Assembly (NCBI GenBank): GCA_965213765.1
Contig: OZ243926.1
Span: 806,001-870,000 of the forward strand
Reading direction: 5' to 3'
Source of the DNA: JAJDXO01 sp965213765
GTDB lineage: Bacteria; Pseudomonadota; Alphaproteobacteria; Rhodospirillales; UBA2165
DNA length: 64,000 nucleotides
The notes beneath the pieces were generated by a model. It searched no databases and was not told the origin of the DNA. It saw only the letters and a list, made by a program, of their open reading frames with translations. The position numbers were made by a program, and so were the translations under genes. Numbering within the stretch: the first letter of the stretch is position 1; every line of letters begins with the position of its first letter. Of this stretch, positions 26,468 to 35,542 are shown piece after piece.

Positions 26468-27066
26468 CAACTTCGGGCAATGCCGTGATGAACCGCGACG
26501 AATGTTTTCGAATCCTGGCGGACCATGTCCCGGACGACCAGATTGTCGTTGCCGTCTATACCGCCGCTTTCGATTGGATCGAAGCCCATCCGGGCCCGCT
26601 CAACTATATCTTCACCGGCGCCATGGGGCTTGCGTCCTCTCATGCGCTCGGGCTGGCAATCGCCCGGCCGGATCGGCGAATTATCGTTCTTGATGGCGAC
26701 GGCAGCCTGTTGATGAACCTGAGCGGTCTCGTCACCGTCGCGAACAATGCCCCAAGGAACCTTATCCATTTTGTCTGTGAGAACGGTGTCTATGAGGCGA
26801 ACGGCAGCCATCCCATACCGGGCCGGGAGCAAAATCCGGAGGGGCTCGATTTCGAAGGCCTCGCCCGGTCGGCCGGCTACCCGCACGCAATGACCTTCGA
26901 TGATGTGGAAGACTTCGAGCGTAGAATTGAGGAAGTGCTGGCTCTGGAGGGCCCGGTATTCGGGGTCCTGAAGGTCGAGGCCGCAAAGCCGTCCTCGCGG
27001 GATTTCAAATACATGCACAGTGCAAGAATTCGCGAGGACTTCCGCACCGCCGTGAACAAATTGTAG
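26464..27066 (+). CDS. TPP decarboxylase beta subunit
   Basis: Two hundred residues equal to the C-terminal TPP-diphosphate-binding domain, like ComE. The Mg-TPP motif is GDGSLLMN followed by ENGVYEANGSHP. Together with the preceding gene it rebuilds one complete two-domain decarboxylase. It ends the plus-strand operon and faces the MarR gene, whose stop lies 2 bp away. In a catabolic cluster it would decarboxylate a 2-oxo acid to an aldehyde. Confidence 0.86.
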   Translation: MTTSGNAVMNRDECFRILADHVPDDQIVVAVYTAAFDWIEAHPGPLNYIFTGAMGLASSHALGLAIARPDRRIIVLDGDGSLLMNLSGLVTVANNAPRNLIHFVCENGVYEANGSHPIPGREQNPEGLDFEGLARSAGYPHAMTFDDVEDFERRIEEVLALEGPVFGVLKVEAAKPSSRDFKYMHSARIREDFRTAVNKL

Positions 27067-27067
27067 C

Positions 27068-27559
27068 TCAATCGGATTTCAGTTTTGCTTCAAGAATTTC
27101 GGTCAATTTTGCGAGTTCGCGTGACAGCAGATCAATATCCACACCGTTAAGCAACGCGACGGTCTCAATATGATTCCGCTCCATTTCAGGACCGAGCAGA
27201 TTGCAGATTTTCCCGCCGCTGTTGGTAAGCTTTATCTTCACCCGGCGGCCATCATTCTTGTCTCGTATTCGGATCAGCAGCTTCCGATCGCTCAGCTCCT
27301 TGATGATCCGGGAAAGGCTGGATTTCCGGAGGGAAGCTGAATTTGCGAGTTCGGCCGCATCAAGTTCGCCGAGCAAATGAAGTGCGCGGAGAACGCGCCA
27401 CTGCTGTTCGCTCAGATCAAAACTTCTGAGCACCGGGCGAACATGTTCCATGAACGCTTCGCGCGCAAGGTTCAGCGCTGTCGGCAGCGGTTCCTTAAGG
27501 CCAAGAAGCGGCCTCCAGTCATCGGTGGTTACCCGAACGTCCAATGTCTTTTCTCTCAT
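27068..27559 (-). CDS. MarR family transcriptional regulator, HpaR-like
   Basis: A 163-residue winged-helix regulator. The N-terminal half matches the HpaR group (homoprotocatechuate operon repressors), with LREA-like helices before SEQQWRVLRALHLLGELDAA. The wing is RIRDKNDGRRVKIKLTNSG. Relatives repress aromatic catabolism until bound by substrate. It lies between the TPP operon and the ABC transporter; a palindrome sits right at its start codon, suggesting autoregulation. Confidence 0.87.
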   Translation of the reverse strand: MREKTLDVRVTTDDWRPLLGLKEPLPTALNLAREAFMEHVRPVLRSFDLSEQQWRVLRALHLLGELDAAELANSASLRKSSLSRIIKELSDRKLLIRIRDKNDGRRVKIKLTNSGGKICNLLGPEMERNHIETVALLNGVDIDLLSRELAKLTEILEAKLKSD

Positions 27560-27584
27560 ATTGGTTAATTAACATAAACAATAT
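27558..27584. promoter_or_regulatory. Nested palindrome at the marR start, candidate MarR operator
   Basis: Outer arms ATATTG (27558-27563) and CAATAT (27579-27584) enclose a perfect GTTAATTAAC (27564-27573). It overlaps the marR start codon on the minus strand and is upstream of the ABC importer on the plus strand, a usual arrangement for autoregulation by MarR proteins. Confidence 0.5.
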
Positions 27585-27901
27585 ATTGCGCACGCCCTCG
27601 CGAATAATTGTTGCGGCACTTAGCATTGATACCGCGAGTGGTCAATTGTTGTCGCGCCAATCTTCTTTAAACCCCTGAATTTACTTTGATAATTCGATCT
27701 CGACCGAATTACGGCAGCTTCCGGAAGGAGGTTTGCGTGATCAAGTTACTCCGCCGCCCGCCGCGTGTCCTAATTTAGTTATTATGAGAATTATATTGCA
27801 AGGCCCTTTCCTGCTGGGGTTTAATTTGATCAGCGATAAAAGCGACAAATGCCGTAACGACCGCTTTAGATTGGATCAATTTTGAACAGGGAAACGGATT
27901 C
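27560..27901. other. Divergent control region between marR and the ABC importer
   Basis: This AT-rich gap of 342 bp contains the MarR-type palindrome, two AATTGTTG repeats (27605-27612 and 27644-27651) and a 13-codon leader frame with a strong ribosome site. No RNA gene was recognised. Confidence 0.45.
27737..27778 (+). CDS. Possible 13-residue leader peptide
   Basis: A near-perfect ribosome site, GGAAGGAGG at 27723-27731, stands 5 bases before GTG 27737. The frame reads MIKLLRRPPRVLI and stops at TAG 27776-27778, 123 bp before the ABC receptor gene. An Arg-Arg-Pro-Pro-Arg run could slow ribosomes and make this a regulatory leader. It could also be the remains of an older gene start. Confidence 0.3.
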   Translation: MIKLLRRPPRVLI

Positions 27902-29506
27902 ATGAAACTCAGAACCCCTATGACAACTCCGCACGTTCTCTCGTGCTTTGCCGCGGCCGCAATGGTCACGACCGGACTAATCGCGGTGTCCTCAACGGCC
28001 AAGGCCCACCACCCGGCTGGAACGGGTGGCGAACTCAACCTGCACCTGAACCGGACAATTTCGGGTTTCGATCATGTCAAGTCGCCTCGTGGCGGATTTT
28101 CGCGGGTCAATGTGATGTCGGCGCTGCATGAAACTTTGTTCCGCACCGATCCCAAGACAGGTGAGTTCAAACCGCAATTGGCGGTAAAAGCCGTTCCCAG
28201 CGACAACTTCAAGCGTTGGCGGGTTACCCTGCGCGACGGCGTAAAATTCGCGAATGGCGAACCATTGACGTCGGAAGCGTATGTCGTTCACTTTGGCCGG
28301 CTGTTGGGCAGCAATGTAAAGAAACAAATTACCAATGCCCTGGGGCTCGACATCGAGAAGGTCGTCGCCGTCGACCGCCTGACCTTCGATTTCGTGATGG
28401 CCAAGCCGGAACCGGCCTTCATGGCATCGGCATCAAGTGCGAACAACTGGCCCTGGTATCTTAGTGCGCCGGGATTCACCAAAAAGCACCAGAACGATCC
28501 CAACTTCAACGGCATGATTATGGGCGCCGGGGCATACATGCTCCAGGAATGGATTCCCAAGCAGCGTGTTGTCGTGGTGCGGAACCCTCATTACTACGAC
28601 AAGTCAAAACAGCATCTCGACAAAATTACCTATCGGGTGATTACGGGACCGGAATCAACGCCCTATCTTTCGTTCTTGTCCGGCGAGCTCGACGCCTTCA
28701 ACACCGTTGGCCGGACCATCGCCAAAGCCCGCAAGGATTTCAAGGGACGCGGCTTTTCGATGATGGAGGGGTTCAGAGAATCCTCCAATATGACGTTCCA
28801 GTTCAATAGCTCAAAGCCGCCATTTGACGACGTGCGGGTACGCAGAGCCGTTGCCCACGCAGTCAATCGTGTGGCGACTGCAAAGTTTTTGACCCGAAAC
28901 GTACAGACCGAGCCGTCCACCCAAGATCATCCGCCGGCCAGCCCGTGGCACTGCCCAAATACCAAGGTTCCCGAGTACAGCCTCGAAAAAGCCAAAGCGT
29001 TGATCAAGGAATACGGAAAACCGGTCGATTTCAAACTTACCGTCATCAACCACCCAAACTTTAAGCGTGGTGCGCAGATCGTGCAGGAGATGGCAACGAA
29101 GGCCGGATTCAAGGTCGAACTCGACATCATGCCGAGAGGCCAGGTTGGCTTTGAAAAACGGTTGTATGCCGGCGAAATGCAGGCGTTCGTCGCATCGGGC
29201 CGCTCGCTGATTCACCCGCTGACGCTGGACATGCATATGCATTCAAAAGAAGCGGGAAATTATCACAGGACCAAGTCTCCAAAAATTGATGCGGCGATTG
29301 AGAATGTGCGAAAAGCGGCAGCCTCGGGCGATAAAGCGGCGCTAAAAGAGGCACACTGCGAATTCGTACAGGTGAAGGCCGACGAAGTTCCGATCATAAA
29401 CATCGTCTATACCCAGAGCGGCGTTTACTATCACAAACATGTCAAAGGCCTGCAGCGTCCGATTTCAAACGTGAAGTACTTCCACGAAGCCTGGATTGAA
29501 AAATAA
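27902..29506 (+). CDS. ABC transporter substrate-binding protein, oligopeptide/nickel type
   Basis: A 534-residue periplasmic binding protein of family 5 (SBP_bac_5, DppA/OppA-like). The signal peptide (about residues 1-36) ends in STAKAHH. Family marks are FKRWRVTLRDGVKFANGEP, PDDVRVRRAVAHAVNR as FDDVRVRRAVAHAVNR, and a C-terminal IINIVYTQSGVYYHK. Relatives bind peptides, opines, sugars or aromatic conjugates. It is followed by a strong terminator before the permease genes, so it can be made in excess over the membrane parts. Confidence 0.9.
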   Translation: MKLRTPMTTPHVLSCFAAAAMVTTGLIAVSSTAKAHHPAGTGGELNLHLNRTISGFDHVKSPRGGFSRVNVMSALHETLFRTDPKTGEFKPQLAVKAVPSDNFKRWRVTLRDGVKFANGEPLTSEAYVVHFGRLLGSNVKKQITNALGLDIEKVVAVDRLTFDFVMAKPEPAFMASASSANNWPWYLSAPGFTKKHQNDPNFNGMIMGAGAYMLQEWIPKQRVVVVRNPHYYDKSKQHLDKITYRVITGPESTPYLSFLSGELDAFNTVGRTIAKARKDFKGRGFSMMEGFRESSNMTFQFNSSKPPFDDVRVRRAVAHAVNRVATAKFLTRNVQTEPSTQDHPPASPWHCPNTKVPEYSLEKAKALIKEYGKPVDFKLTVINHPNFKRGAQIVQEMATKAGFKVELDIMPRGQVGFEKRLYAGEMQAFVASGRSLIHPLTLDMHMHSKEAGNYHRTKSPKIDAAIENVRKAAASGDKAALKEAHCEFVQVKADEVPIINIVYTQSGVYYHKHVKGLQRPISNVKYFHEAWIEK

Positions 29507-29513
29507 CGATCGA

Positions 29514-29540
29514 GCCCGGCCCGAAAGGGCCGGGCATTTC
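29514..29540 (+). terminator. Strong hairpin between receptor and permease genes
   Basis: Perfect 9-bp GC stem GCCCGGCCC and GGGCCGGGC with a GAAA loop, then ATTTCTCTTATT. It starts 8 bp after the receptor stop. Partial read-through would give more receptor than permease. Confidence 0.8.
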
Positions 29541-29633
29541 TCTTATTGACCATCGGCCCACTCTTGGCGGGAAGAGAGGGTAATGAGATAGGATCGCGTA
29601 CTGGGCAACGGGTATTCTAGGCCAGCAGACAAT

Positions 29634-30599
29634 ATGAAATACCTCCGGAGCAAACTCTTAAACCTAATCCCGGTTTTCTTTATCGTGACCTTCGGCAGCT
29701 TCATGATGCTGGAGTTATTGCCCGGCAACCCCGTAGACGCCCTTCTATTCGATGAAGATGCGGCCGCGCCTGATCCGGCGGTTCGGGAAGCGATGATGAA
29801 GGAGCTCGGGCTCGATAAGCCCGTTATCGTCCGCTACTTCAAGTGGATGGGTAATCTGGTCCAAGGTGATCTAGGACGGTCCTACGAAACCCAGCAAGTG
29901 GTCACCGAAGCCCTGGCTCAGCGCATCCCGGTTTCCTTCCAGTTGGTCATAATGGCCCAGACTGTCGCTATCCTGTTGGCGATTCCCCTGGGCATGCTGT
30001 GCGCGTACCGTCATGGACGGCCCGTCGACCGTTGGATCTCGGCAACCGCCTTCGGGATCCTCGCCGTCCCTGTCTTTGTCGTTGCCGTTTCGATGATTTT
30101 CCTTTTTGCGGTCACATTGCAGTGGCTGCCGGCATCGGGGTTCGTGCCCATGTCCAAGAGTTTTTGGGGCAATCTCGAGTCCATGCTGCTGCCGTCCATC
30201 GCCATCGCCATCGCGGAGGTGCCCATTTTGCTGCGCGTGCTGCGGAGCGACATGATTTCGGTGCTGCAGGAGGATTACATTTCCATGGCCAAGGCCAAGG
30301 GCATCTCAACCGCGACGATCCTGTTCAACCATGCTTTACGTCCCTCATCATTCACCCTGGTCACAATTATCGGGCTCCAAATCGGCAGCCTAATTACCGG
30401 CTCGGTCATACTTGAAACGATCTACGGTCTACCCGGCGTCGGGAAATTGTTGATCGAGGCGATTGATGCCCGCGACGAGATCATGGTTCAGGGCATCGTC
30501 ACATTCATTGCCTTGGTTTACGTGCTGGTGAATTTCACCGTCGATATGACCTACGCCTTGATAGATCCCCGTGTGGCGCGTGAGAGGGGTCTCAGATGA
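29634..30599 (+). CDS. ABC transporter permease, DppB-like
   Basis: A 321-residue inner-membrane permease with six predicted membrane helices. The N-terminus ends its first helix in LPGNPVD, typical of DppB/OppB. The EAA loop, which contacts the ATPase, is DYISMAKAKGISTATILFNH followed by ALRPS. The ATGA overlap with the next gene shows co-translation. No DppD/DppF ATPase genes are found in the window, so energy coupling must rely on subunits encoded elsewhere. Confidence 0.92.
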   Translation: MKYLRSKLLNLIPVFFIVTFGSFMMLELLPGNPVDALLFDEDAAAPDPAVREAMMKELGLDKPVIVRYFKWMGNLVQGDLGRSYETQQVVTEALAQRIPVSFQLVIMAQTVAILLAIPLGMLCAYRHGRPVDRWISATAFGILAVPVFVVAVSMIFLFAVTLQWLPASGFVPMSKSFWGNLESMLLPSIAIAIAEVPILLRVLRSDMISVLQEDYISMAKAKGISTATILFNHALRPSSFTLVTIIGLQIGSLITGSVILETIYGLPGVGKLLIEAIDARDEIMVQGIVTFIALVYVLVNFTVDMTYALIDPRVARERGLR

Positions 30600-31522
30600 G
30601 TAATGACGTCAGAGACGTGGTAAGCCCGCCGCGCATGGGCCTCGTCCGCTGGATACCCTTTATCGGGCGCGAAAAAGCGGAGTTCGCAACCAAGGCGGCC
30701 GCCGATCAGCGCAAGCTCGGAATTATATTCTGGATCGCATTTTCCTGGATCGCGCTTTTGACTATCGGCACATTGATTGTCGATTACCTGCCTATCAAAC
30801 CGCCCAATGTCTCAAGCTACTCGATACAGTACGGCTCCTTTTCAGCGGAGTACTGGTTGGGCACCGACATGCTGGGCCGGGATATTTTCTCCCGCATCAT
30901 GCACGGCGCGGTGATTTCACTGCAGATCGCCTTCACTGCGCCATTCGTCGGGCTCTTCATCGGTCTCGTGCTCGGAATGTGTGCCGGCTATTTCCGCGGA
31001 AACGTGGACCGGATCGTCAGCATCCTTATCGACTCCATACTCGCTTTCCCCAATATCGTTGCGGCGATGACGATCCTGTTCTTTGCCGGCGCCTCGATGC
31101 CAAATCTGATAGGGGTCATCGCCTTTTACACCATCCCGCAATTCACCCGCATTGCCCGTGCGAATACCCTGGCCTACGCCGAGCGGGAGTTCGTCCTCGC
31201 GGCCCGCGCCCAGGGCGCCTCGCATATGCGAATTTTGACCAGAGAACTATTTCCAAACATCATAATTCCCTTAGCGGCCTACAGCCTTTTGGTCATGTCC
31301 TTCACCATCGTGCTGGAAGGCGGATTGTCCTTCCTTGGTGTCGGACTGCCCCCTCCCACGGCAACTTGGGGCAGCATGATCGCCGAAGGCGTCGAGGAAT
31401 TCCTCGAAGATCCAAAGATCACATTCCTGCCGGCGGGTTTCATGTTCCTGACCATTCTGTCGCTCAATTTGATGGGCGACCGCTTGCGGTCACTGACGGA
31501 TGTCCGCGCCAGCAATGTGTGA
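30596..31522 (+). CDS. ABC transporter permease, DppC-like
   Basis: A 308-residue second permease. The N-terminal cytoplasmic region is followed by a helix, then the DppC signature YWLGTDMLGRDIFSRIMHGA, and the EAA loop EFVLAARAQGASHMRILTRE. It starts within the stop of the DppB-like gene. It partners the receptor and DppB-like permease; the ATPases are missing here. The GST gene follows 64 bp later. Confidence 0.92.
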   Translation: MSNDVRDVVSPPRMGLVRWIPFIGREKAEFATKAAADQRKLGIIFWIAFSWIALLTIGTLIVDYLPIKPPNVSSYSIQYGSFSAEYWLGTDMLGRDIFSRIMHGAVISLQIAFTAPFVGLFIGLVLGMCAGYFRGNVDRIVSILIDSILAFPNIVAAMTILFFAGASMPNLIGVIAFYTIPQFTRIARANTLAYAEREFVLAARAQGASHMRILTRELFPNIIIPLAAYSLLVMSFTIVLEGGLSFLGVGLPPPTATWGSMIAEGVEEFLEDPKITFLPAGFMFLTILSLNLMGDRLRSLTDVRASNV

Positions 31523-31586
31523 TGAAGTGGTAGAGGCGCCAGGCGTTCTACAAGAACCGCATGCGCCATACGGTGAGAGGTAGAAG

Positions 31587-32459
31587 ATGATCGAGATTCT
31601 AGGCGGGCCGGGCTCAACATGCTGCTGCAAGGTTCATTTGACCGCTCTTGAAAAAGGCCAGGAGGTGGTGGAAACGGAGGTCAGCGTCCATAAGCACGAA
31701 AACCTCACCCCCGACTATATTAAGATGAATCGCGACGGCATGGTTCCGACGGTGCTGACCGACGGGATGGTTTTTGTCGAGTCCAGCGTGATCATGCGTT
31801 ATCTCGATCGCCGTTACCCCGAACCGCCTTTGACACCGTCCGATCCCTTGGAGGCCATGCGAATGGATCTTCTGATGAAGGACCTGGACGAAAAATATCA
31901 TCGCGCCATCGCGTTCCTGTCGTTTTCCGAAGGCTCCCGGGACGCCGACGGCGAACTGACCGAGGCCGCCAAGATCAGGCTAGCCTCCTTCGATAATATC
32001 CCGGAGCCGGAACGGCGGGCGCAGCGGCGCGATTCCATCATCAAGGGTCTGCTCTCCGACGAAGGCCGCCGCGCCTGCGGTTTCCTTGAAACCATGGTCA
32101 AGGATATCGATGCGGCGCTGGAACATGGGCCGTTTCTTGCCGGCGGCAATTACTCGCTCGCCGATGCGGCCCTGACGCCCTATGTCCACCGCCTGTGGAT
32201 ACTCGGCTGCGAACCTTTGTGGACCGGAGATCGTCCTCGGGTGGGTGAGTGGTACGACAGCATAAAAGCACGTCCGTCGTTTGATACGGTCTTTACCCAG
32301 CACGCGGCGAAAACCCGAGAGCGTCAGACGCTCGAACCGGGCCAGGAGACCGGCACCTGGACACGCTTCCGCCAAGCATTGGAGTCAATTGGCAGCAAAC
32401 AGGATGACCCCGCGGCCCGCTTGCCGGCCCGCCATTGGACCCCCGCCGCGATCGCCTAG
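31587..32459 (+). CDS. Glutathione S-transferase family protein
   Basis: A 290-residue protein. The N-terminal thioredoxin-like half ends in VPTVLTDGMVFVESSVIMRY, with the ESxxI glutathione-binding motif. The C-terminal helical half has SLADAALTPYVHRL. It exceeds usual GSTs (200-230 residues) by an insert near residues 110-150 and a tail of about 40 residues. GSTs in catabolic operons often act as dehalogenases, ether-bond lyases or maleyl isomerases. First gene of the second enzyme operon. Confidence 0.85.
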   Translation: MIEILGGPGSTCCCKVHLTALEKGQEVVETEVSVHKHENLTPDYIKMNRDGMVPTVLTDGMVFVESSVIMRYLDRRYPEPPLTPSDPLEAMRMDLLMKDLDEKYHRAIAFLSFSEGSRDADGELTEAAKIRLASFDNIPEPERRAQRRDSIIKGLLSDEGRRACGFLETMVKDIDAALEHGPFLAGGNYSLADAALTPYVHRLWILGCEPLWTGDRPRVGEWYDSIKARPSFDTVFTQHAAKTRERQTLEPGQETGTWTRFRQALESIGSKQDDPAARLPARHWTPAAIA

Positions 32460-32487
32460 CCCTCGAAATCAATTCAGGACGATAGTT

Positions 32488-33249
32488 ATGGAACAAGAAA
32501 AATCCCTCTCTCAACTCGCTGATGAACACGAATACCGAGAGATTAAGGCGCTCGAGAATCGGGTCCTCTATCACTCCCCGTTATATCAATTGGAAGACGG
32601 CGACATTCCTCACAAAGAAGCCGACAGTTTCGGCACTTGGACCCATTTGCGGATGATGGGCGAAGACCCGCGCCTGCCCAAAATGCCGGAAAGGCCGACG
32701 TTGCTGGATTTTATGAAACTGCGGTTCAATGTCGGCATCCAGCAACATCTCCTGCAGAGCGGCAACCTCGCCCAAAAAAACGGGTGCTCGGAGAAAATGG
32801 TGTTGGCCTGCCTTCTCCATGATATCTCCGTCTGCGGGCTAATCCGAAGCGACCATGGTTACTGGGGCGCGCAACTCATCGAACCGTATGTCGACGAAGA
32901 GATTAGCTGGGCCATCCGGATGCATCAGAGCCTGCGGTTCTTCCCTGACCCCGAGATCGGCTACCCCTATCCCGAGACCTACATCGCCATGTTCGGCGAG
33001 GACTACAAGCCCGAGCCTTATATTTACGAGGAGGCTAAACGGGCGAAGAAGCACAAGTGGTATATGTCGGCGATGACCGTTTGCCTCAACGATCTCGATG
33101 CATTTGACCGCGATATCGTCCTCGAATGGGATCAGTTTGAAGACATTATCGGACGCCACTTCAAACAGCCGCCCGAAGGCCTGGGAAACGACAATACGCC
33201 CTCATCCCATATGTGGCGGACAATCCGGCGGCCCGGCAATGCGCTGTAA
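32488..33249 (+). CDS. HD-domain-like protein
   Basis: A 253-residue protein. I chose ATG 32488 (MEQEKSLSQLADEHEYRE) because upstream sequence in the same frame overlaps the GST gene. The HD-type metal motif appears as VLACLLHDISV, preceded by conserved-looking residues and followed by DHGYWGAQLIEPYVDEEI and MHQSLRFF, consistent with an H-HD-H-type site. HD proteins are phosphohydrolases or, less often, oxygenases of the mixed-valent di-iron type. The latter cleave carbon-carbon or carbon-phosphorus bonds and would fit a catabolic operon. The family assignment is tentative. Confidence 0.6.
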   Translation: MEQEKSLSQLADEHEYREIKALENRVLYHSPLYQLEDGDIPHKEADSFGTWTHLRMMGEDPRLPKMPERPTLLDFMKLRFNVGIQQHLLQSGNLAQKNGCSEKMVLACLLHDISVCGLIRSDHGYWGAQLIEPYVDEEISWAIRMHQSLRFFPDPEIGYPYPETYIAMFGEDYKPEPYIYEEAKRAKKHKWYMSAMTVCLNDLDAFDRDIVLEWDQFEDIIGRHFKQPPEGLGNDNTPSSHMWRTIRRPGNAL

Positions 33250-33343
33250 CCGGTTTCCCGGCCGGATCGATTTAACCCATGTCCACCGCGACGCCATGCG
33301 TGGTTACACGATCGCCGCAGATCGGCGATAAGGCCTGATCAAT

Positions 33344-34978
33344 ATGACCACCATGAGCGGCGCCGAGGCGCTGATTAAATCCATCAAGGCCAACGGCGTC
33401 GATACGCTCTTCGCCTTGCCCGGCGTCCAACTCGACAACATATTTGAAGCGTTGCACAACGAAGGCAATTCGATCCGCGTCATTCACTCGCGCCATGAAC
33501 AAGGGGCCGCGTATATGGCCTACGGTTATGCCCAATCAACCGGCAATGTCGGTGCTTATTTGGTGGTGCCGGGGCCGGGCGTCTTGAATACCTCGACAGC
33601 GTTATGCACGGCCCATTCCAGCAATGCTCCCGTTTTGGCCCTCACGGGTCAGATACCGACAAAGTATATCGATCGGGGCCTCGGCATTCTCCACGAGGTG
33701 GCGGATCAGCCGGGCGCATTTAAATCCGTCACCAAATGGCAGGGCCGGGCCGAGCGTGCCGGCGACGCCCCGGCGATGATCGACGAGGCCTTCCGCCGGA
33801 TGCGATCGGGACGGCCTGGGCCGGTATTCTGTGAGATGGCGGTGGATGTTACCTACGAAAAATCCAAGGTCACGCTGCGGCCCCCCGCCGAACCGGAACC
33901 CGCACCCGATCCCGACCTTGCGCTTGTCGGCCAAGCCGCGAAACTGCTGGGCGAGTCCAAGAACCCGATGATCTGTATCGGCGGCGGCGTCATCGGCGCA
34001 GAGGCGGAACTGCTCGCCCTCGCTGAAAAGCTGCAAGCTCCCGTGATTTCCACGAAACACGGCAAGGGCGCGATTTCCGACCGGCATTACCTCTCCCATA
34101 CCTCGGTCGGCGGTGCGGCACTGTGGCCTGATATCGATGTCGTCCTTGCCGTCGGCACCCGGCTGCTTGATCCCTATCTGTTCTGGGGGATTGATGACGG
34201 GATCAAAATTATCCGGATCGACATCGATCCGGTTCAGATCGACAAACCCGCCTCACCCGATATCAAGCTCGTAACCTCGGCGAAGACCGGCCTCCTGGCC
34301 CTCGCGGAACAGACCGCCGTCCATAATCGCGAGCGCCCCTCGCGGGAGGATGAACTGCGGAAAGTTCAGCAAGCAGCCTACGATAGTCTTGCGGTGCTGG
34401 AGCCGCAAAAATCATACTCGGACGTTTTGCGCGCCGCGTTGCCCGATGACGGTATCCTGGTGCCCGACATCACTCAGCTGATGTTTTATTCCTGGTTCGG
34501 TTATCCGGCGTATCAGCCGCGCACCGTGGTTTATCCCGGCTACCAGGACTCGCTCGGGTACGGCTTCGCAACGGCCCTGGGGGTCAAGGTTGCCCATCCG
34601 GATAAGCGGGTTCTTAGCATCTGCGGCGACGGCGGTTTCATGTTCACCATGCCTGAGCTGTCGACGGCCGTGCATCACGGCATCAATCTGGTGACCGTGA
34701 TCTTCAACGATTCCGGCTTCGGCAATGTCCGGCGGACCCAGCGCATCCAGTTCGACGAACACTACCTGGGCAGCGATCTGACCAATCCCGATTTTGTGGC
34801 CTTGGCCGAATCCTTCGGCGCCGTCGGGCTCCGGGCCCATTCGCCCGAAGAACTGGCTGGCCGCCTGGACGAGGCATTCGAGGCCAATGCACCGGTCCTG
34901 ATCGATGTGCCGGTGGACGAAATGCCGGCTTGGCAGCCTGTGATGCCGCGCGACGTCATTCGCGGCGACGTCATTTAA
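33344..34978 (+). CDS. Acetolactate synthase-like TPP enzyme
   Basis: A 544-residue three-domain TPP enzyme. The activating glutamate is in HSRHEQGAAYMAYGYA, the middle domain resembles that of acetohydroxyacid synthases, and the TPP-Mg motif is GDGGFMFTMPELSTA then NDSGFGN. No small regulatory subunit is adjacent, so a degradative lyase or decarboxylase (benzoylformate-, oxalyl-CoA- or glyoxylate-type) is more likely than branched-chain synthesis. It sits between the HD-like gene and a cupin gene. Confidence 0.86.
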   Translation: MTTMSGAEALIKSIKANGVDTLFALPGVQLDNIFEALHNEGNSIRVIHSRHEQGAAYMAYGYAQSTGNVGAYLVVPGPGVLNTSTALCTAHSSNAPVLALTGQIPTKYIDRGLGILHEVADQPGAFKSVTKWQGRAERAGDAPAMIDEAFRRMRSGRPGPVFCEMAVDVTYEKSKVTLRPPAEPEPAPDPDLALVGQAAKLLGESKNPMICIGGGVIGAEAELLALAEKLQAPVISTKHGKGAISDRHYLSHTSVGGAALWPDIDVVLAVGTRLLDPYLFWGIDDGIKIIRIDIDPVQIDKPASPDIKLVTSAKTGLLALAEQTAVHNRERPSREDELRKVQQAAYDSLAVLEPQKSYSDVLRAALPDDGILVPDITQLMFYSWFGYPAYQPRTVVYPGYQDSLGYGFATALGVKVAHPDKRVLSICGDGGFMFTMPELSTAVHHGINLVTVIFNDSGFGNVRRTQRIQFDEHYLGSDLTNPDFVALAESFGAVGLRAHSPEELAGRLDEAFEANAPVLIDVPVDEMPAWQPVMPRDVIRGDVI

Positions 34979-34995
34979 CCCAAGGAGGGAAACTT

Positions 34996-35475
34996 ATGGC
35001 TTTTTCGGTAAGACGGGTCGTGACCGGACACGACGAAAACGGCAAGGCGGTCGTCAAGATCGACGAGCTTATGGACCAGCCACGCTCCAACCGCACCGGC
35101 AATAACGGTCACGGGATCTGGGGGACCGACGTTTACCCCGCCGATCTCAACACCGATGCCGACGGCAAGGCCATTGAGCCCGGCCCGCCCGGCTCCACCG
35201 CGTCGAAGTTTCGCATTTCCGAATATAGCCCCGGCGTTCATCCCCGTATGCACCGCACCCACTCCCTCGACTATGCGGTGATCATGAAGGGCGAGATCGA
35301 CATGGAGCTGGACGACGGCGTCATCGTGACCTTGCGCGAGGGCGATGTCTGCGTACAGCACGGCACCATCCACAACTGGATCAACAACGGCACCGAACCC
35401 TGTGTCGTCGCCTTCATCCTGCTCGCCGCCGATCCGATCGTCATCAACGGCAAGGAATTGGAGATCACCGGCTAA
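34996..35475 (+). CDS. Cupin-domain protein
   Basis: A 159-residue protein. The start ATG 34996 follows a perfect ribosome site AAGGAGG at 34982. The cupin core runs from FRISEYSPGVHPRMHRTHSL through GEIDMELDDGVIVTLREGDV to HGTIHNWINNG, with His residues in HRTHS and HNW as metal ligands. Similar cupins are dioxygenase-like or isomerase-like and are often found in catabolic operons. It is unlike the cupin at 25518 in length and motif. Confidence 0.85.
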   Translation: MAFSVRRVVTGHDENGKAVVKIDELMDQPRSNRTGNNGHGIWGTDVYPADLNTDADGKAIEPGPPGSTASKFRISEYSPGVHPRMHRTHSLDYAVIMKGEIDMELDDGVIVTLREGDVCVQHGTIHNWINNGTEPCVVAFILLAADPIVINGKELEITG

Positions 35476-35542
35476 CGCGAACACAGGGACGGCAATGAGT
35501 GTCCCTGGCACGGCCAAGATATATCGACAAGGATCAGTCCTG

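Noticed and set aside
33344..34978. Biosynthetic acetolactate synthase (IlvB)
   Set aside because: No IlvH small subunit or ilvC follows, and the neighbours are catabolic, so a degradative TPP lyase is preferred.
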